This document shows, in pieces, positions 21,268 through 31,536 of a stretch of 64,000 bases of DNA (positions are counted from its first letter, which is position 1; each line of letters begins with the position of its first letter). The notes beneath the pieces are model-generated. The model was not told the DNA's origin and ran no database searches. It was given only the letters and a program-made list of their open reading frames with translations. This DNA is from Corynebacterium diphtheriae (lineage in GTDB: Bacteria > Actinomycetota > Actinomycetes > Mycobacteriales > Mycobacteriaceae), in NCBI RefSeq assembly GCF_001457455.1, contig NZ_LN831026.1:1302001-1366000 (forward strand), given 5' to 3'. A program made the position numbers and the translations under genes.

Positions 21268-21546
21268 TTAGCCTTCTTCGTGGTCCAACAAACCAGCTTC
21301 AATCTCACGCATAGCGATTGAAAGCGGCTTTTCCTGAGCCTCAGGAGTTACCAATGGTCCAACGAATTCAAATACGCCTTCGTCTGCCTGCTGGTAGTAG
21401 CTATTGATCTGACGGGCACGCTTTGCAGCAAAAATCACCAAAGCATACTTCGAAGAAACATGCTTCAGCAGCTCGTCGATCGGTGGGGCGGTAATACCGG
21501 TTGGTGCATCATATACACCGTCATTGTTCTCTGCCACGTTGCTCAC
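21268..21546 (-). CDS. rpoZ: RNA polymerase omega subunit
   Basis: Small subunit that chaperones the beta' subunit into RNA polymerase. The 92-residue product has [19 protein letters not shown] and [12 protein letters not shown], the omega signature, and ends with a short acidic tail. The start is GTG at 21546. It lies 73 bp after gmk and precedes coaBC, an order found widely across Gram-positive bacteria. Confidence 0.95.
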   Translation of the reverse strand: MSNVAENNDGVYDAPTGITAPPIDELLKHVSSKYALVIFAAKRARQINSYYQQADEGVFEFVGPLVTPEAQEKPLSIAMREIEAGLLDHEEG

Positions 21547-21619
21547 GGAGGCACCTCTTCTTCACAGCTTGATAGTTCTCGGATTCAACAGCTACACAAA
21601 AATGTAGCAGGCGCTAGCT

Positions 21620-22195
21620 TTAACGACGGCCGACAAGGATTTCCTTGATGTCCGACACAGCTTTTTCCACGTCCTCATTGACAACAACGTGTTTGAACTC
21701 ATGCTGAGCAGTAAGTTCATTCTTCGCTGTTTCCAGTCGACGAGTAATTACGTCTTCGGGTTCAGTACCACGTCCTGTCAGACGTTCCACTAAAACTTCC
21801 CACGATGGCGGTGCTAAAAATACAGTCTCAGATTCAGGTTTTAGCGATGCCACGTTTCGCGCACCGACCAAATCCACCTCAACGAGAACAGGTCGACCGG
21901 CCAGAAGTGCAGCTTCAACAGGTCCCGCAGGAGTTCCCGAACGTTGAAGACCACCGTGAATATCAGCCCATTCCAGCATCTCCCCCGCATCAATCTTGGA
22001 TTGAAACTCTTCAGGTGACACAAAAAAATAGTCCACGCCATCGCGCTCTCCTGGTCGAGGAGCACGCGTGGTCATAGATACGCTGAAGTAGAGGTCTTCA
22101 ATTTCTTCGCGGAGGCGATGAACCACCGTGGATTTACCCACGGCAGAAGGCCCTGCGAGTACCACCAGACGGCCTACTGGGTTATCGCCACTCAT
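21620..22195 (-). CDS. gmk: Guanylate kinase
   Basis: Phosphorylates GMP to GDP with ATP. The 191-residue protein starts with the P-loop [13 protein letters not shown] (about residues 12-24), followed by [20 protein letters not shown], the GMP-binding region, and the lid region [21 protein letters not shown] at 22195, three bases after the mihF stop, so it is co-translated with mihF; in mycobacteria the same mihF-gmk-rpoZ-coaBC-metK-priA block is kept. Confidence 0.97.
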   Translation of the reverse strand: MSGDNPVGRLVVLAGPSAVGKSTVVHRLREEIEDLYFSVSMTTRAPRPGERDGVDYFFVSPEEFQSKIDAGEMLEWADIHGGLQRSGTPAGPVEAALLAGRPVLVEVDLVGARNVASLKPESETVFLAPPSWEVLVERLTGRGTEPEDVITRRLETAKNELTAQHEFKHVVVNEDVEKAVSDIKEILVGRR

Positions 22196-22198
22196 GAA

Positions 22199-22522
22199 TT
22201 AGTCCTCCGAGTATCCGAAACGCTCGAGCAGAGCACGACGCTGACGATCACCCAAACCGCGCAGACGACGGGTCTGAGCAATTTCAAGTTCCTCCATGAT
22301 TTCCTTGGCTTTCACTTTGCCTACCTTTGGCAAGGACTCCAAGAGTGCGGAAACCTTAGTCTTACCGATGATCTCATCCGAAGAGGCCTTGTCGAGCACC
22401 TCCTTGAGGGTAATGTCACTGCGCTTAAGCTGCTCTTTCAGCTCTGCACGTGCCTTGCGGGCCTCAGCAGCCTTTGCAAGTGCTTCTTTGCGCTGCTCGT
22501 CGGTCAACTTGGGAAGGGCCAC
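22199..22522 (-). CDS. mihF: Actinobacterial integration host factor
   Basis: A nucleoid-associated DNA-binding protein unrelated to E. coli IHF; the mycobacterial homologue is needed for phage L5 integration and is essential. The 107-residue product has the lysine-rich N-terminal helix (EQRKEALAKAAEARKARAELK) and the helix-two-turn-helix core with SLPKVGKVKAKEIMEELEI and the basic RRLRGLGDRQRRAL. The start is GTG at 22522. It heads the mihF-gmk-rpoZ cluster after a 348-bp gap. Confidence 0.95.
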   Translation of the reverse strand: MALPKLTDEQRKEALAKAAEARKARAELKEQLKRSDITLKEVLDKASSDEIIGKTKVSALLESLPKVGKVKAKEIMEELEIAQTRRLRGLGDRQRRALLERFGYSED

Positions 22523-22870
22523 GGGGTTCCTCCGATTCGAAGTTTATTTTGGTTCACTTTAAGCATCGGCATATTGCCGAGAATCAACGATACACATTTC
22601 TCCACCACAGTGGGCAGGACACCCATGGTCACAACGATCAGAAATACAACTACACCACTTCTGAGTTATGCCACTTCGGATGAGTAGGACTTCAAAACAT
22701 TGCCGAAAAATTCGAAAATAATTCACACGACACTTTGAAATCGCGTTGATGTCCGAATCAGTCTAGCACCAGTTCGCATACCAACAGGTAATCACCCTAA
22801 GACATTGCAAAACCGCAGGTCGGAGCTTTCCTACCTGCGGTTAGCAACAAGGGCGCTGAGCTGGGATTAT
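22523..22870. other. Gap between pyrF and mihF; no gene seen
   Basis: These 348 bp hold the pyrF terminator at 22811-22842 and must carry the mihF promoter. A small hairpin (CGGCA-TAT-TGCCG, 22567-22579) lies in the presumed mihF leader. On the minus strand TATCGT near 22590 is a possible -10, but the -35 is not clear. I see no tRNA-like fold and no convincing small open frame. Confidence 0.5.
22811..22842 (-). terminator. Terminator of the pyr operon
   Basis: AACCGCAGGT (22811-22820) pairs perfectly with ACCTGCGGTT (22833-22842) around a 12-base loop. On the minus strand the stem runs into TTTTGC. It lies 29 bases after the pyrF stop, the expected end of the pyrR-to-pyrF transcript. Confidence 0.75.
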
Positions 22871-23719
22871 TTAATTAGTAAATTCCTCTACGAATTTACT
22901 AATGGCGGTGGATAACGCAGATGTAGAAGGCCCTGCTTTGAGAATTCCACGCGAGACATTGGCAAACGCTAGCTCCTGAACTCCCTGCGTTAATCGAGCA
23001 ACATCGGCAGGTGTTGCGCCTTGTGCACCGACCCCCGGTAACAAGATCGGCCCATTGAGCCTCTCTAACTGCGGTGGATGCGCTAAGGTTGCTCCAATTA
23101 CAACACCTACATTCCCGTAGTGGTTATTTTCTTTATGCTCTCGATTTGAAAGCGCGACCGAATCCACCATCAATTGCGAAATGCTCAGTCCATCTTCACC
23201 AATACGATCCTGCAAAGATCGCGCCTCTGGATTCGAGGTGGCCGCCAAAACAAAAACACCTTTATTGGTAGATGCAGCTACCTCAAGTACTGGTGAAAGC
23301 GAACCGTAACCGAGGAATGGGGATACGGTCACCGCATCAGAGCTCAACGAGGATTCTTCTGCCAACCATGCTTGAGCATAACCAGCCATTGTAGAGCCGA
23401 TATCTCCGCGTTTTGCATCTGACAACACAAGCGTTCCTGCCTGTCGTAGCTCTGAAATCGCCGATTCAAGAATTTGATAGCCCGCAGCACCCCACGCCTC
23501 ATAAAAAGCTACTTGAGGTTTCACCAGCGCCACGTTCCCAGAAAATGCTTCGACGCAAATTTCAGTGAACCTCTGCAATCCTGCTATTCCATCGTCACAT
23601 CCCCATTGCTTGAGCAAGCTAGGGTGAGGATCTATTCCGACGCACAACCGGCCCAGCCGGCGACCAGCCTCTACCAGTTGATCGCCGAATGTAACTAGAT
23701 TTTTTCGCTCTTGAATCAT
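22871..23719 (-). CDS. pyrF: Orotidine 5'-phosphate decarboxylase (type 2)
   Basis: Decarboxylates OMP to UMP, the last step of de novo UMP synthesis. The 282-residue length and [20 protein letters not shown], holding the Lys-Asp catalytic set, mark the longer mycobacterial-type enzyme. Substrate-binding segments include [11 protein letters not shown] near residue 28 and LPGVGAQGA near the C-terminus. ATG at 23719 overlaps the carB stop as ATGA, so it is translationally coupled to carB. The pyr terminator follows. Confidence 0.97.
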   Translation of the reverse strand: MIQERKNLVTFGDQLVEAGRRLGRLCVGIDPHPSLLKQWGCDDGIAGLQRFTEICVEAFSGNVALVKPQVAFYEAWGAAGYQILESAISELRQAGTLVLSDAKRGDIGSTMAGYAQAWLAEESSLSSDAVTVSPFLGYGSLSPVLEVAASTNKGVFVLAATSNPEARSLQDRIGEDGLSISQLMVDSVALSNREHKENNHYGNVGVVIGATLAHPPQLERLNGPILLPGVGAQGATPADVARLTQGVQELAFANVSRGILKAGPSTSALSTAISKFVEEFTN

Positions 23720-26700
23720 CGAGTCACCGAATGATCTAGCTCTTGCAGCGCTCGAACGCTGAGCTCGCCAGCCCTAAGCGCTTCGATTCCCTGTACTGCC
23801 GCAGTAACACCTTGCACGGTAGTAACCAGAGGAACACCAACGTTGACTGCCGCTGCGCGAATCTGGTAACCGTCGTGACGCGCTCCTGAAGACCCTGCAG
23901 GTGTATTAAGAATGAGGTCCACCTCGCCGGCTTTAATCATATCGACTACGGAACGCTGACCCTCAGTGCCGTTTTGTCGTGCTTCCTGCACTTGGGTCTG
24001 CTTCAATACAACTTCGCATTCAATACCATTGCGACGTAGCATTCCGGCTGTGCCTGATGTTGCCAGTACTCGGAATCCAAGTGAAGCTAGGCGCTGAATT
24101 GGGAAAATCAAAGTACGCTTATCGCGGTTTGCTACTGATACGAAGACAGTGCCTTCAGTTGGAAGTGCACCAAAAGCCGCCTGCTCTGCCTTAGCATATG
24201 CAGCACCAAAATTATCAGCCAGCCCCATGACTTCGCCCGTTGATTTCATCTCAGGGCTTAGCAAAGTATCCAACATTGTGCCATCAGGACGACGGAATCG
24301 ATTGAACGGAAGTACTGCTTCCTTCACCGCAATCGGCGAATTCTCTGGCAAAGAACCACCATCGTAACCGGTTGGAATCATTCCCTCCGCTTGAAGCTCA
24401 GGAATCGTTGCCCCAGTCATGATTCGCGCTGCTGCTTTTGCTAAGTGGACACCCGTAGCTTTGGAGACAAAAGGCACTGTACGAGATGCACGAGGGTTGG
24501 CCTCAATCACATAAAGAATGTCATCCTTCAAGGCATATTGAACATTCATCAATCCTTTAACGCCGATACCATGTGCCAACGCTTCTGTTGAGCGACGGAC
24601 ATTTTCGATATCTTCGGCACCTAGCGTCATAGGTGGCAGCGCACAAGCAGAGTCACCGGAGTGAATACCAGCTTCTTCAATGTGTTCCATAACACCAGCA
24701 AGGTAGACATTTTCGCCATCACAAAGCGCATCAACGTCAATTTCAATCGCATTATCTAAAAAGCGATCCACGAGCACTGGGTGATCACTCGTGATCTCGG
24801 TAGCTCGCTCGATGTACGCGTGCAAGGAATTTTCGTCGTATACGATTTCCATGCCACGGCCGCCCAAGACGTAAGATGGACGAACTAATACTGGGTAACC
24901 AATGTTATTGGCAACAGTTTTAGCTTCCTCAAATGATGTAGCGGTACCGAAAGCTGGAGCTGGCAATTGCGCTTTACGCAATACTTCACCGAATTCTCCT
25001 CGATCTTCAGCTAGATCGATAGCCTCTGGAGTAGTACCAATGACTGGGACACCCGCATCACGAAGCTTTTCGGCTAGTCCAAGTGGGGTTTGTCCACCAA
25101 GCTGAACGATCACACCGGCAACATGTCCAGATTCTGATTCGGCGTGGTAGACCTCCATAACATCTTCAAATGTCAGTGGCTCGAAATACAGACGGTCAGC
25201 GGTGTCATAATCTGTCGACACGGTTTCTGGGTTGCAGTTAACCATAACTGTCTCATACCCCACCCGTGAAAGTTCGAGCGCAGCATGAACACATGAGTAG
25301 TCAAACTCAATACCCTGGCCGATTCGGTTCGGACCTGATCCCAAAATGATGATCTTGTCTTTTTCAGTTTGAGGACGTACTTCCGATTCAGCAGCTGGAT
25401 CGAGTTCATATGCTGAATAATGGTATGGAGTCGTAGCTTCAAATTCTGCAGCGCACGTATCTACAGTCTTAAATACTGGCCGTACTCCCAATGACCATCG
25501 CAAGCGACGAACGCCGTCTTCCCCTGCAAATTCGGGACGAAGGGCCGCGATTTGGCGGTCAGACAATCCGAAGAACTTGGCTTTTCGAAGCAACGGCTCA
25601 TCCAGCACCGGTGCCTTCATCAAGGATTCTCGGAAATCTATTAATGACTGAAGCTCCGCCAAGAACCATGGATCAAGTCCAGACGCTTGATGTACTTCTT
25701 CAATTGAGCCTCCAAGACGAAGAGCCAGCTCCACGTCATACATCCGCCCTTCTGTCGGGCGTTTCAGATCTTCTAACACTGCGTCAAGATTCTTAGCGCG
25801 ATCCCCAGCAAAGAATTCATCACTTGTTGTCCAGAAGCCAGCTTGCTTGTTTTCTAGCGAACGCATGACTTTACCCAACGCCGCGATGTAATTACGGCCA
25901 AGAGCCATTGCCTCGCCAACGGATTTCATCGTTGTAGTCAAGGTGTCGTCGGATCCTGTGAATTTCTCAAACGCAAAGCGCGGAGACTTGACTACTACGT
26001 AATCGAGCGTCGGCTCGAAAGCCGCCGGCGTAACACCGGTGATGTCATTAGTAATTTCATCCAACGTGTATCCGATAGCCAACTTGGCAGCAATCTTAGC
26101 GATGGGGAATCCCGTTGCTTTCGATGCAAGAGCGGATGATCTCGATACACGAGGATTCATCTCAATGGTGATCAAACGACCATCACGTGGATTTACCGCA
26201 AATTGGATGTTACATCCACCGGTGTCGACCCCTACTTCACGAATAATCGCGATGCCTTGATTACGCATCTTTTGGTATTCACGATCAGTCAGAGTCAAAG
26301 CAGGAGCGACAGTAACAGAATCACCTGTGTGTACGCCTAGTGCATCAACATTTTCAATGGAACAAATAACCACAACGTTATCAGCACCATCACGCATGAG
26401 CTCAAGCTCATATTCTTTCCAGCCAAGAATTGATTCTTCAATAAGCACGTTTGCTTCGGGGGACGCTGCGAGTCCACCGCCGGCAATTCGTTCGAGATCC
26501 TCTTGATTGAAGGCAAGTCCGGACCCCAAACCGCCCATAGTGAAGGAAGGGCGTACAACTACCGGAAGGCCGAGCTCTTCAACGGTGTCATATACCTCTT
26601 GCATATTGTGGCATACACGGGAACGCGCTGATTCGCCGCCAATTTTCGCAACGATATCTTTGAATTTCTGGCGGTCCTCGCCGCGCTCAATGGCGTCGAT

Positions 26701-27072
26701 GTCTGCACCGATGAGTTCTACGTTGTATTTTTCGAGAGATCCGCGACGATCTAATTTGATAGCGGCATTCAATGCCGTTTGCCCACCAAGTGTTGCCAAG
26801 ACAGCATCAACGGGGTGTCCCTCAGCGATCTCTTTTTCAAAAATCTTTTCAATATATTCCGGCTCAATCGGCTCAACATATGTATGATCAGCAAACTCTG
26901 GATCCGTCATGATTGTCGCCGGATTCGAGTTGATCAAAGTGACACGAAGTCCTTCTTCTTTAAGAACTCGGCACGCTTGTGTTCCGGAATAGTCAAACTC
27001 ACACGCTTGTCCGATAACGATTGGACCGGAACCGATAACCAGGACGTGTTTGATGTCATTGCGCTTTGGCAT
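23716..27072 (-). CDS. carB: Carbamoyl-phosphate synthase large subunit
   Basis: Makes carbamoyl phosphate from bicarbonate, two ATP and the ammonia delivered by CarA. The 1118-residue product shows the internal duplication: two ATP-grasp halves, each starting with a lock segment ([19 protein letters not shown] and [19 protein letters not shown]), each with a VRPSF/VRPSY nucleotide loop, an oligomerisation segment around residues 400-550, and the C-terminal MGS-like allosteric domain ([20 protein letters not shown]). ATG at 27072, 20 bases after carA. Confidence 0.98.
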   Translation of the reverse strand: MPKRNDIKHVLVIGSGPIVIGQACEFDYSGTQACRVLKEEGLRVTLINSNPATIMTDPEFADHTYVEPIEPEYIEKIFEKEIAEGHPVDAVLATLGGQTALNAAIKLDRRGSLEKYNVELIGADIDAIERGEDRQKFKDIVAKIGGESARSRVCHNMQEVYDTVEELGLPVVVRPSFTMGGLGSGLAFNQEDLERIAGGGLAASPEANVLIEESILGWKEYELELMRDGADNVVVICSIENVDALGVHTGDSVTVAPALTLTDREYQKMRNQGIAIIREVGVDTGGCNIQFAVNPRDGRLITIEMNPRVSRSSALASKATGFPIAKIAAKLAIGYTLDEITNDITGVTPAAFEPTLDYVVVKSPRFAFEKFTGSDDTLTTTMKSVGEAMALGRNYIAALGKVMRSLENKQAGFWTTSDEFFAGDRAKNLDAVLEDLKRPTEGRMYDVELALRLGGSIEEVHQASGLDPWFLAELQSLIDFRESLMKAPVLDEPLLRKAKFFGLSDRQIAALRPEFAGEDGVRRLRWSLGVRPVFKTVDTCAAEFEATTPYHYSAYELDPAAESEVRPQTEKDKIIILGSGPNRIGQGIEFDYSCVHAALELSRVGYETVMVNCNPETVSTDYDTADRLYFEPLTFEDVMEVYHAESESGHVAGVIVQLGGQTPLGLAEKLRDAGVPVIGTTPEAIDLAEDRGEFGEVLRKAQLPAPAFGTATSFEEAKTVANNIGYPVLVRPSYVLGGRGMEIVYDENSLHAYIERATEITSDHPVLVDRFLDNAIEIDVDALCDGENVYLAGVMEHIEEAGIHSGDSACALPPMTLGAEDIENVRRSTEALAHGIGVKGLMNVQYALKDDILYVIEANPRASRTVPFVSKATGVHLAKAAARIMTGATIPELQAEGMIPTGYDGGSLPENSPIAVKEAVLPFNRFRRPDGTMLDTLLSPEMKSTGEVMGLADNFGAAYAKAEQAAFGALPTEGTVFVSVANRDKRTLIFPIQRLASLGFRVLATSGTAGMLRRNGIECEVVLKQTQVQEARQNGTEGQRSVVDMIKAGEVDLILNTPAGSSGARHDGYQIRAAAVNVGVPLVTTVQGVTAAVQGIEALRAGELSVRALQELDHSVTR

Positions 27073-27092
27073 TATTTTTACCTTCCTGGTGA

Positions 27093-28232
27093 TTATTTCT
27101 TATTTGCTTGAATAAGCTCGACAAACTGGTCAAACAAAGGATTTGCATCATGCGGGCCCGCTGCGGCTTCAGGGTGATACTGCACTGAGTAAGCCAAACC
27201 ATTCACCAGCGCTACACCTTCCACAGTGTCGTCGTTAAGGCAAGTATGCGTTACATGGGCAGGGCCGAACGGCGTGTCAAATTGCTCAAGCGCTGTGCCT
27301 TCTAGTGCAAATCCATGGTTTTGCGCTGTAATATCAATTTTCCCAGTGAGATGATTCAAAACAGGAACGTTGATACCACGGTGGCCAAATTTCATTTTGT
27401 AGGTATTCATTCCTAGTGCACGACCAAGAATCTGGTTGCCAAAGCAAATTCCGAAAAATGGAATTTTCTGTGCCAGAATTTCTTGCACGATCCCTACCAT
27501 CACATCAGCAGTAGCTGGATCGCCAGGACCATTGGATACAAAAACACCGTCGGGATTATATTGAGCGATGTCCCCTGCAGGAGTATTTGCAGGAACGACT
27601 ACCGTTCTAATTCCACGACGGGAGAAATTACGAGGAGTGTTCGTCTTAATACCCATGTCATAAGCAACAACGGTATAAAGTGCTTCACCGTCTGGTTCTA
27701 CGACATAAGCTTCTTGGGTAGATACCTCGCTAGCTAAGTCTGCTCCGGCCATTGAAGGCTGTGATTTTACTATCTCAATGAGCTCATCATGAGGCTGCTT
27801 CGCCGCCTCTCCTGAGAAAATACCTGCAGCGACTGAACCGAAATTACGTAAATGCCGGACTATTGCACGTGTATCCACACCAGAAATTCCGACAATGTTC
27901 TGTTCGCGCATTTCATCTTCCAAGCTGCGCTTTGCGCGCCAGTTAGATACAGCCGTAGACAAATCCCGAATCACAAGACCAGCAACCCAAATCTTGTCAC
28001 CATGGGATTCACCGTCTTCATCATTCCAGCCGGTGTTACCGATCTGCGGAGCCGTAGCTACCACAATCTGACGGTGATACGACGGATCTGTCATGGTCTC
28101 TTGATAACCACTCATTGCCGTAGTAAAAACTGCTTCGCCTAGAGTCGCTCCTTCCGCGCCGAAAGACTCTCCTTTAAATATACGGCCATCTGCCAACACA
28201 AGTACGGCTTCACTTCGATCTTGGGACGTCAC
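27093..28232 (-). CDS. carA: Carbamoyl-phosphate synthase small subunit
   Basis: The glutaminase subunit, which releases ammonia for CarB. The 379-residue product has the N-terminal domain with [18 protein letters not shown] and a class I amidotransferase domain with FVSNGPGDP, the nucleophile Cys in GICFGNQ and the His-Glu pair in [12 protein letters not shown]. The frame opens at TTG 28274, but GTG at 28232 has AAAGG seven bases upstream and fits the family N-terminus, so it is chosen. The 155-bp gap to pyrC shows no clear structure. Confidence 0.96.
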   Translation of the reverse strand: MTSQDRSEAVLVLADGRIFKGESFGAEGATLGEAVFTTAMSGYQETMTDPSYHRQIVVATAPQIGNTGWNDEDGESHGDKIWVAGLVIRDLSTAVSNWRAKRSLEDEMREQNIVGISGVDTRAIVRHLRNFGSVAAGIFSGEAAKQPHDELIEIVKSQPSMAGADLASEVSTQEAYVVEPDGEALYTVVAYDMGIKTNTPRNFSRRGIRTVVVPANTPAGDIAQYNPDGVFVSNGPGDPATADVMVGIVQEILAQKIPFFGICFGNQILGRALGMNTYKMKFGHRGINVPVLNHLTGKIDITAQNHGFALEGTALEQFDTPFGPAHVTHTCLNDDTVEGVALVNGLAYSVQYHPEAAAGPHDANPLFDQFVELIQANKK

Positions 28233-28387
28233 TCTGTCGCCTTTCACTTTTGTTTTTGGGTACACGGATATCAACGCAATATCCGCGTTTCACTTTGTGC
28301 GTTTTGAGGTGCTCAGGCGATAAAGCCAGCTGGTGGATAAGTTACCCAATTTTCTCAGACTTAGCGCTTTTTACACCCGTTTGTTCG

Positions 28388-29734
28388 TTACGCTCGTGCT
28401 TGAGTTGGTTCACCATCGACACAGGTCAGACGACCGCGCAAAATCGTGGTCGTTACCCGCGCATTAAATTCCATGCCCTCATATGGCGTATTTGTTGCTT
28501 TGGACGCCATCTTTTCACCCGAAGCAGTCCACTTGGCGCCTGGATCTACGATCGTTAAATTCGCTGGCTCACCGACTGCGATTGGCCGGCCATGGCCAGG
28601 AAGTTTGACGATTTCTGCAGGACGCTCACTCATGACTTTGGCTACAAAACGCCAATCTGCGAGTCCAGTTTCCACGAAGACTGCTGCAACCACTGCTAAG
28701 GAAGTCTCCAAGCCCAACATACCTGGTTTCGCATGTTCAAATTCGCAACATTTATCTTCGGACCCGTGCGGTGCATGGTCAGTTGCTACGCAGTCAATAG
28801 TTCCGTTGAGCAATGCGTCACGTAATGCGAGAATATCGGAGTTTTCACGAAGTGGCGGATTGACACGATTTACACCGTCATATGTGGCGAGTCGTTCATC
28901 AGTTAGCAATAAATGGTGCGGAGTAACTTCGGCTGTCAGTGGAATTTCATGTTCTTTCGCCCATTTAACAAGTTCAACAGTTCCTTGTGTTGAAGCATGA
29001 CAGATGTGCATACGGCCGCCATAATCGCGGGCTAAAATTGCATCTCGCGCCACGATCGACTCTTCTGCAACGCGTGGCCAACCGCCCAAACCGAGTTTGG
29101 CTGCCATTGCGCCTTCGTGAGCGACTGCCCCGTCAGTCAATCGAGGATCCTCGCAATGTTGTGCTAGTAGCACATCCGTACCCCGTGCATACTCAACTGC
29201 TCGACGCATGATCAGTGGATTATCGACGCACTTTCCGTCATCGGAGAACATACGAACCTTGGCCTGAGAATGTGCCATCATGCCAAATTCGGTGATTTCT
29301 TTGCCCTCAAGACCCTTTGTTATCGATCCGACAGGGTGAACGTCGCAAAGTCCAATATCTTGACCTTTATGCCACACTGACTCTGCGATAATCGGTTGAT
29401 CCATTACCGGCGTTGTGTTTGCCATTGTGAATACAGCCGTGAAACCGCCCTTCGCAGCGGCAGCTGAACCAGTCGCAATTGTTTCAGTATCCTCGCGGCC
29501 TGGTTCCCGAAGATGAACGTGAATATCTACAAGGCCAGGAAGCAAAACTCCGCCTTGTCCGTCGACTTCACGATCTGCTTTTACATCACCAGCGTGAGTG
29601 TCAGTGATCACCCCATCAGTGATCAAGACATTGACAGGCTCACCCTCTCCGTAGATCTTCACGTTTTTGACTAGCAGAGTGCCATGTTCCGGCTCGGCGA
29701 GTCGGCCAGTTGCTGGATAATTTTGAGTACTCAT
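28388..29734 (-). CDS. pyrC: Dihydroorotase
   Basis: Cyclises carbamoyl aspartate to dihydroorotate. The 448-residue protein is a class I (PyrC/allantoinase-like) amidohydrolase. It has the zinc ligands in [11 protein letters not shown] (about residue 67), further His ligands in HCEDPR and HICHAST, and the catalytic Asp in [13 protein letters not shown] at 29734, 24 bases after pyrB. It sits between pyrB and carA in the pyr operon. Confidence 0.97.
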   Translation of the reverse strand: MSTQNYPATGRLAEPEHGTLLVKNVKIYGEGEPVNVLITDGVITDTHAGDVKADREVDGQGGVLLPGLVDIHVHLREPGREDTETIATGSAAAAKGGFTAVFTMANTTPVMDQPIIAESVWHKGQDIGLCDVHPVGSITKGLEGKEITEFGMMAHSQAKVRMFSDDGKCVDNPLIMRRAVEYARGTDVLLAQHCEDPRLTDGAVAHEGAMAAKLGLGGWPRVAEESIVARDAILARDYGGRMHICHASTQGTVELVKWAKEHEIPLTAEVTPHHLLLTDERLATYDGVNRVNPPLRENSDILALRDALLNGTIDCVATDHAPHGSEDKCCEFEHAKPGMLGLETSLAVVAAVFVETGLADWRFVAKVMSERPAEIVKLPGHGRPIAVGEPANLTIVDPGAKWTASGEKMASKATNTPYEGMEFNARVTTTILRGRLTCVDGEPTQARA

Positions 29735-29758
29735 AGTTGCTGCTCTTCCTTGAGTTTT

Positions 29759-30700
29759 TTAAAATGCCGCTGCGTCTTGGCCAGCGATAAGAGTGAACAA
29801 AACGGCCATTCGGGTGTGCACCCCATTGCTAACCTGCTGTAATACAGCGGTACGAGGCGCATCGGCCACTCCGAAGTTGATTTCCATTCCCCTTAACATT
29901 GGGCCTGGATGCATCACGATCGTATGGTCTTGGAGCTTTCGTTCGCGCTCTGCTGAAAGGCCATAGAGGGTGGCGTATTCACGGTGTGTCGGAAAGAATC
30001 CACCATGCATCCGTTCTTGCTGGACTCGGAGCATCATGACGACATCTGCGTCATAGATTTCGGCGTCCATGTCATAGGAATAACGAACTGGCCATGTATC
30101 AATACCAGCAGGCAATAGCGTGGGGGGTCCAACGAGAACTACTTCGGCTCCCAAAGTGGTGAGAAGATCTACGTTGGAACGTACCACTCGCGAATGCAAG
30201 CAGTCGCCAACAATCACAACCTTACGACCATCGATATCACCTAAGCGTTGACGAATCGTGACAGCATCCAATAATGCTTGAGTAGGATGTTGATGCGCAC
30301 CGTCACCAGCATTAATAACACTCGGCCCTACTCCACCTGGAGCAACCCAACGAGCTAGTTGTTCAGCCGCCCCTGATGAGTAATGGCGCATAACAATGGC
30401 ATCTGCACCAATCGCAGATAACGTCAGGCCAGTGTCTTTTAAGGATTCACCCTTTTTAACAGAAGATGAGCCAGCAGAGATGTTGATAACATCAGCGCTC
30501 ATCCATTTTCCAGCTGTTTCGAATGATGAACGTGTACGCGTCGAATTTTCGTAGAAAAGGGTAAAAATTGTCCGACCGCGAAGCGTAGGAAGTTTTTTAA
30601 TATCACGCCCTAAGAGTGCTTCTCGGAAACGATCCGCTTCATCCATCAAACCAATGATGTCATCTTTGCTAAGGTCAGCAATAGATAATAGATGTTTCAC
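29759..30700 (-). CDS. pyrB: Aspartate carbamoyltransferase catalytic chain
   Basis: Joins carbamoyl phosphate to aspartate. The 313-residue product has the carbamoyl-phosphate loop [13 protein letters not shown] (about residues 49-61), the [12 protein letters not shown] loop, HPTQALLD, and the aspartate-binding region with [10 protein letters not shown]. No regulatory pyrI chain gene is present beside it. GTG at 30700 overlaps the last base of the pyrR stop, so the two are probably coupled. Confidence 0.97.
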   Translation of the reverse strand: MKHLLSIADLSKDDIIGLMDEADRFREALLGRDIKKLPTLRGRTIFTLFYENSTRTRSSFETAGKWMSADVINISAGSSSVKKGESLKDTGLTLSAIGADAIVMRHYSSGAAEQLARWVAPGGVGPSVINAGDGAHQHPTQALLDAVTIRQRLGDIDGRKVVIVGDCLHSRVVRSNVDLLTTLGAEVVLVGPPTLLPAGIDTWPVRYSYDMDAEIYDADVVMMLRVQQERMHGGFFPTHREYATLYGLSAERERKLQDHTIVMHPGPMLRGMEINFGVADAPRTAVLQQVSNGVHTRMAVLFTLIAGQDAAAF

Positions 30701-31272
30701 TATGCTTCCTCCGTGCCACGAGTTAAGACAACGGCTGTTCGGCCATCAATTTCTTTGATAAACACTTGAACATCTTCGCCACGAGAAGTAGGCAAATTCT
30801 TGCCAACATAATCTGCGCGGATAGGCAACTGTCGGTGGCCCCTATCCACCAATACAGCGAGCTGAATAATATCTGGTCGACCGATATCGCGAAGTGCATC
30901 AAGAGCGGCACGAATTGTGCGGCCAGAATAAAGAACATCATCTACCAAAATAATATGATGCCCATTTATTCCATCTAGCGGGAGGTTAGTTGGCTGTAAC
31001 GCACGATGGGGATTTTTTCTCAGATCGTCACGGTACAGGGTTACATCTAGTGAACCAACCGGGACATCAACTCCGGTAAATTCTTTGATTTTCTGTGCAA
31101 GTTGAGACGCGATAGGCACTCCACCAGAAGGAATACCGAGCAGCAAAACGGGCTTTGTACCTGGTGCGTCGAGCGCAGTTTTTTCAATAATTTGGTGCGC
31201 GATGCGTGCAATAGTACGAGCAACATCGTTTTCCGAAAGAAGTTCGATATTGTCGCCATTGTTTTCACTCAT
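30700..31272 (-). CDS. pyrR: PyrR: pyr mRNA-binding regulator / uracil phosphoribosyltransferase
   Basis: A UMP-responsive RNA-binding regulator of pyr genes that also has uracil phosphoribosyltransferase activity. The 190-residue product has the PRPP motif [14 protein letters not shown] (about residues 95-110) and the [16 protein letters not shown] segment. It is the first gene of pyrR-pyrB-pyrC-carA-carB-pyrF. A PyrR-loop-like hairpin overlaps its own leader (31276-31304), so it probably represses translation of its own transcript when UMP is high. ATG at 31272 with AAAGGAGG upstream. Confidence 0.96.
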   Translation of the reverse strand: MSENNGDNIELLSENDVARTIARIAHQIIEKTALDAPGTKPVLLLGIPSGGVPIASQLAQKIKEFTGVDVPVGSLDVTLYRDDLRKNPHRALQPTNLPLDGINGHHIILVDDVLYSGRTIRAALDALRDIGRPDIIQLAVLVDRGHRQLPIRADYVGKNLPTSRGEDVQVFIKEIDGRTAVVLTRGTEEA

Positions 31273-31275
31273 CGT

Positions 31276-31304
31276 GACCTCCTTTCCCGCCTCTCTGTGC
31301 GGTC
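31276..31304 (-). promoter_or_regulatory. PyrR-binding-loop-like hairpin over the pyrR ribosome-binding site
   Basis: In the minus-strand leader, CCGC-ACAGAGAG-GCGG (31302-31287) forms a four-pair stem whose loop holds the CAGAGAGG core of the PyrR recognition consensus (ARUCCNGNGAGGYU). An outer GACC (31304-31301) can pair with GGTC (31279-31276), the end of the AAAGGAGGTC ribosome-binding site. Binding of PyrR would hide that site and repress translation, as proposed for mycobacterial pyr leaders. The inner stem is short, so the outer pairing matters. Confidence 0.6.
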
Positions 31305-31323
31305 TGTTAAAGGATGCCGATTC

Positions 31324-31352
31324 ATGATATTTGCAGAGTACTCTGCACCTAA
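31324..31352 (-). promoter_or_regulatory. Candidate pyr promoter with a perfect palindrome in its spacer
   Basis: On the minus strand TTAGGT (31352-31347) and TATCAT (31329-31324) are 17 bases apart. The spacer holds almost all of the perfect 16-bp palindrome TGCAGAGT-ACTCTGCA (31332-31347). The -35 is a weak match; the -10 is good. A repressor or activator binding the palindrome could control the pyr operon, the divergent epimerase gene, or both. I do not recognise the site. Confidence 0.45.
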
Positions 31353-31536
31353 GTAAGCACTAAGACGAACTAAGGCTAGAAAAACAATAACACCACAACA
31401 GATTTTTCACACGGTCTTACTCATCTTCTCCCCCGAATGCGCATGAAAAATAATTACTTTTCCTAAACCGACCTGTTATTCCTCAACGATTTTTCTGTAT
31501 CCTCAAACAGATAACCTATCGGCGAGAAAGGCATTC

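Noticed and set aside
28446-29000. 184-residue plus-strand open frame opposite pyrC
   Set aside because: Antisense to conserved dihydroorotase; no recognisable protein features.
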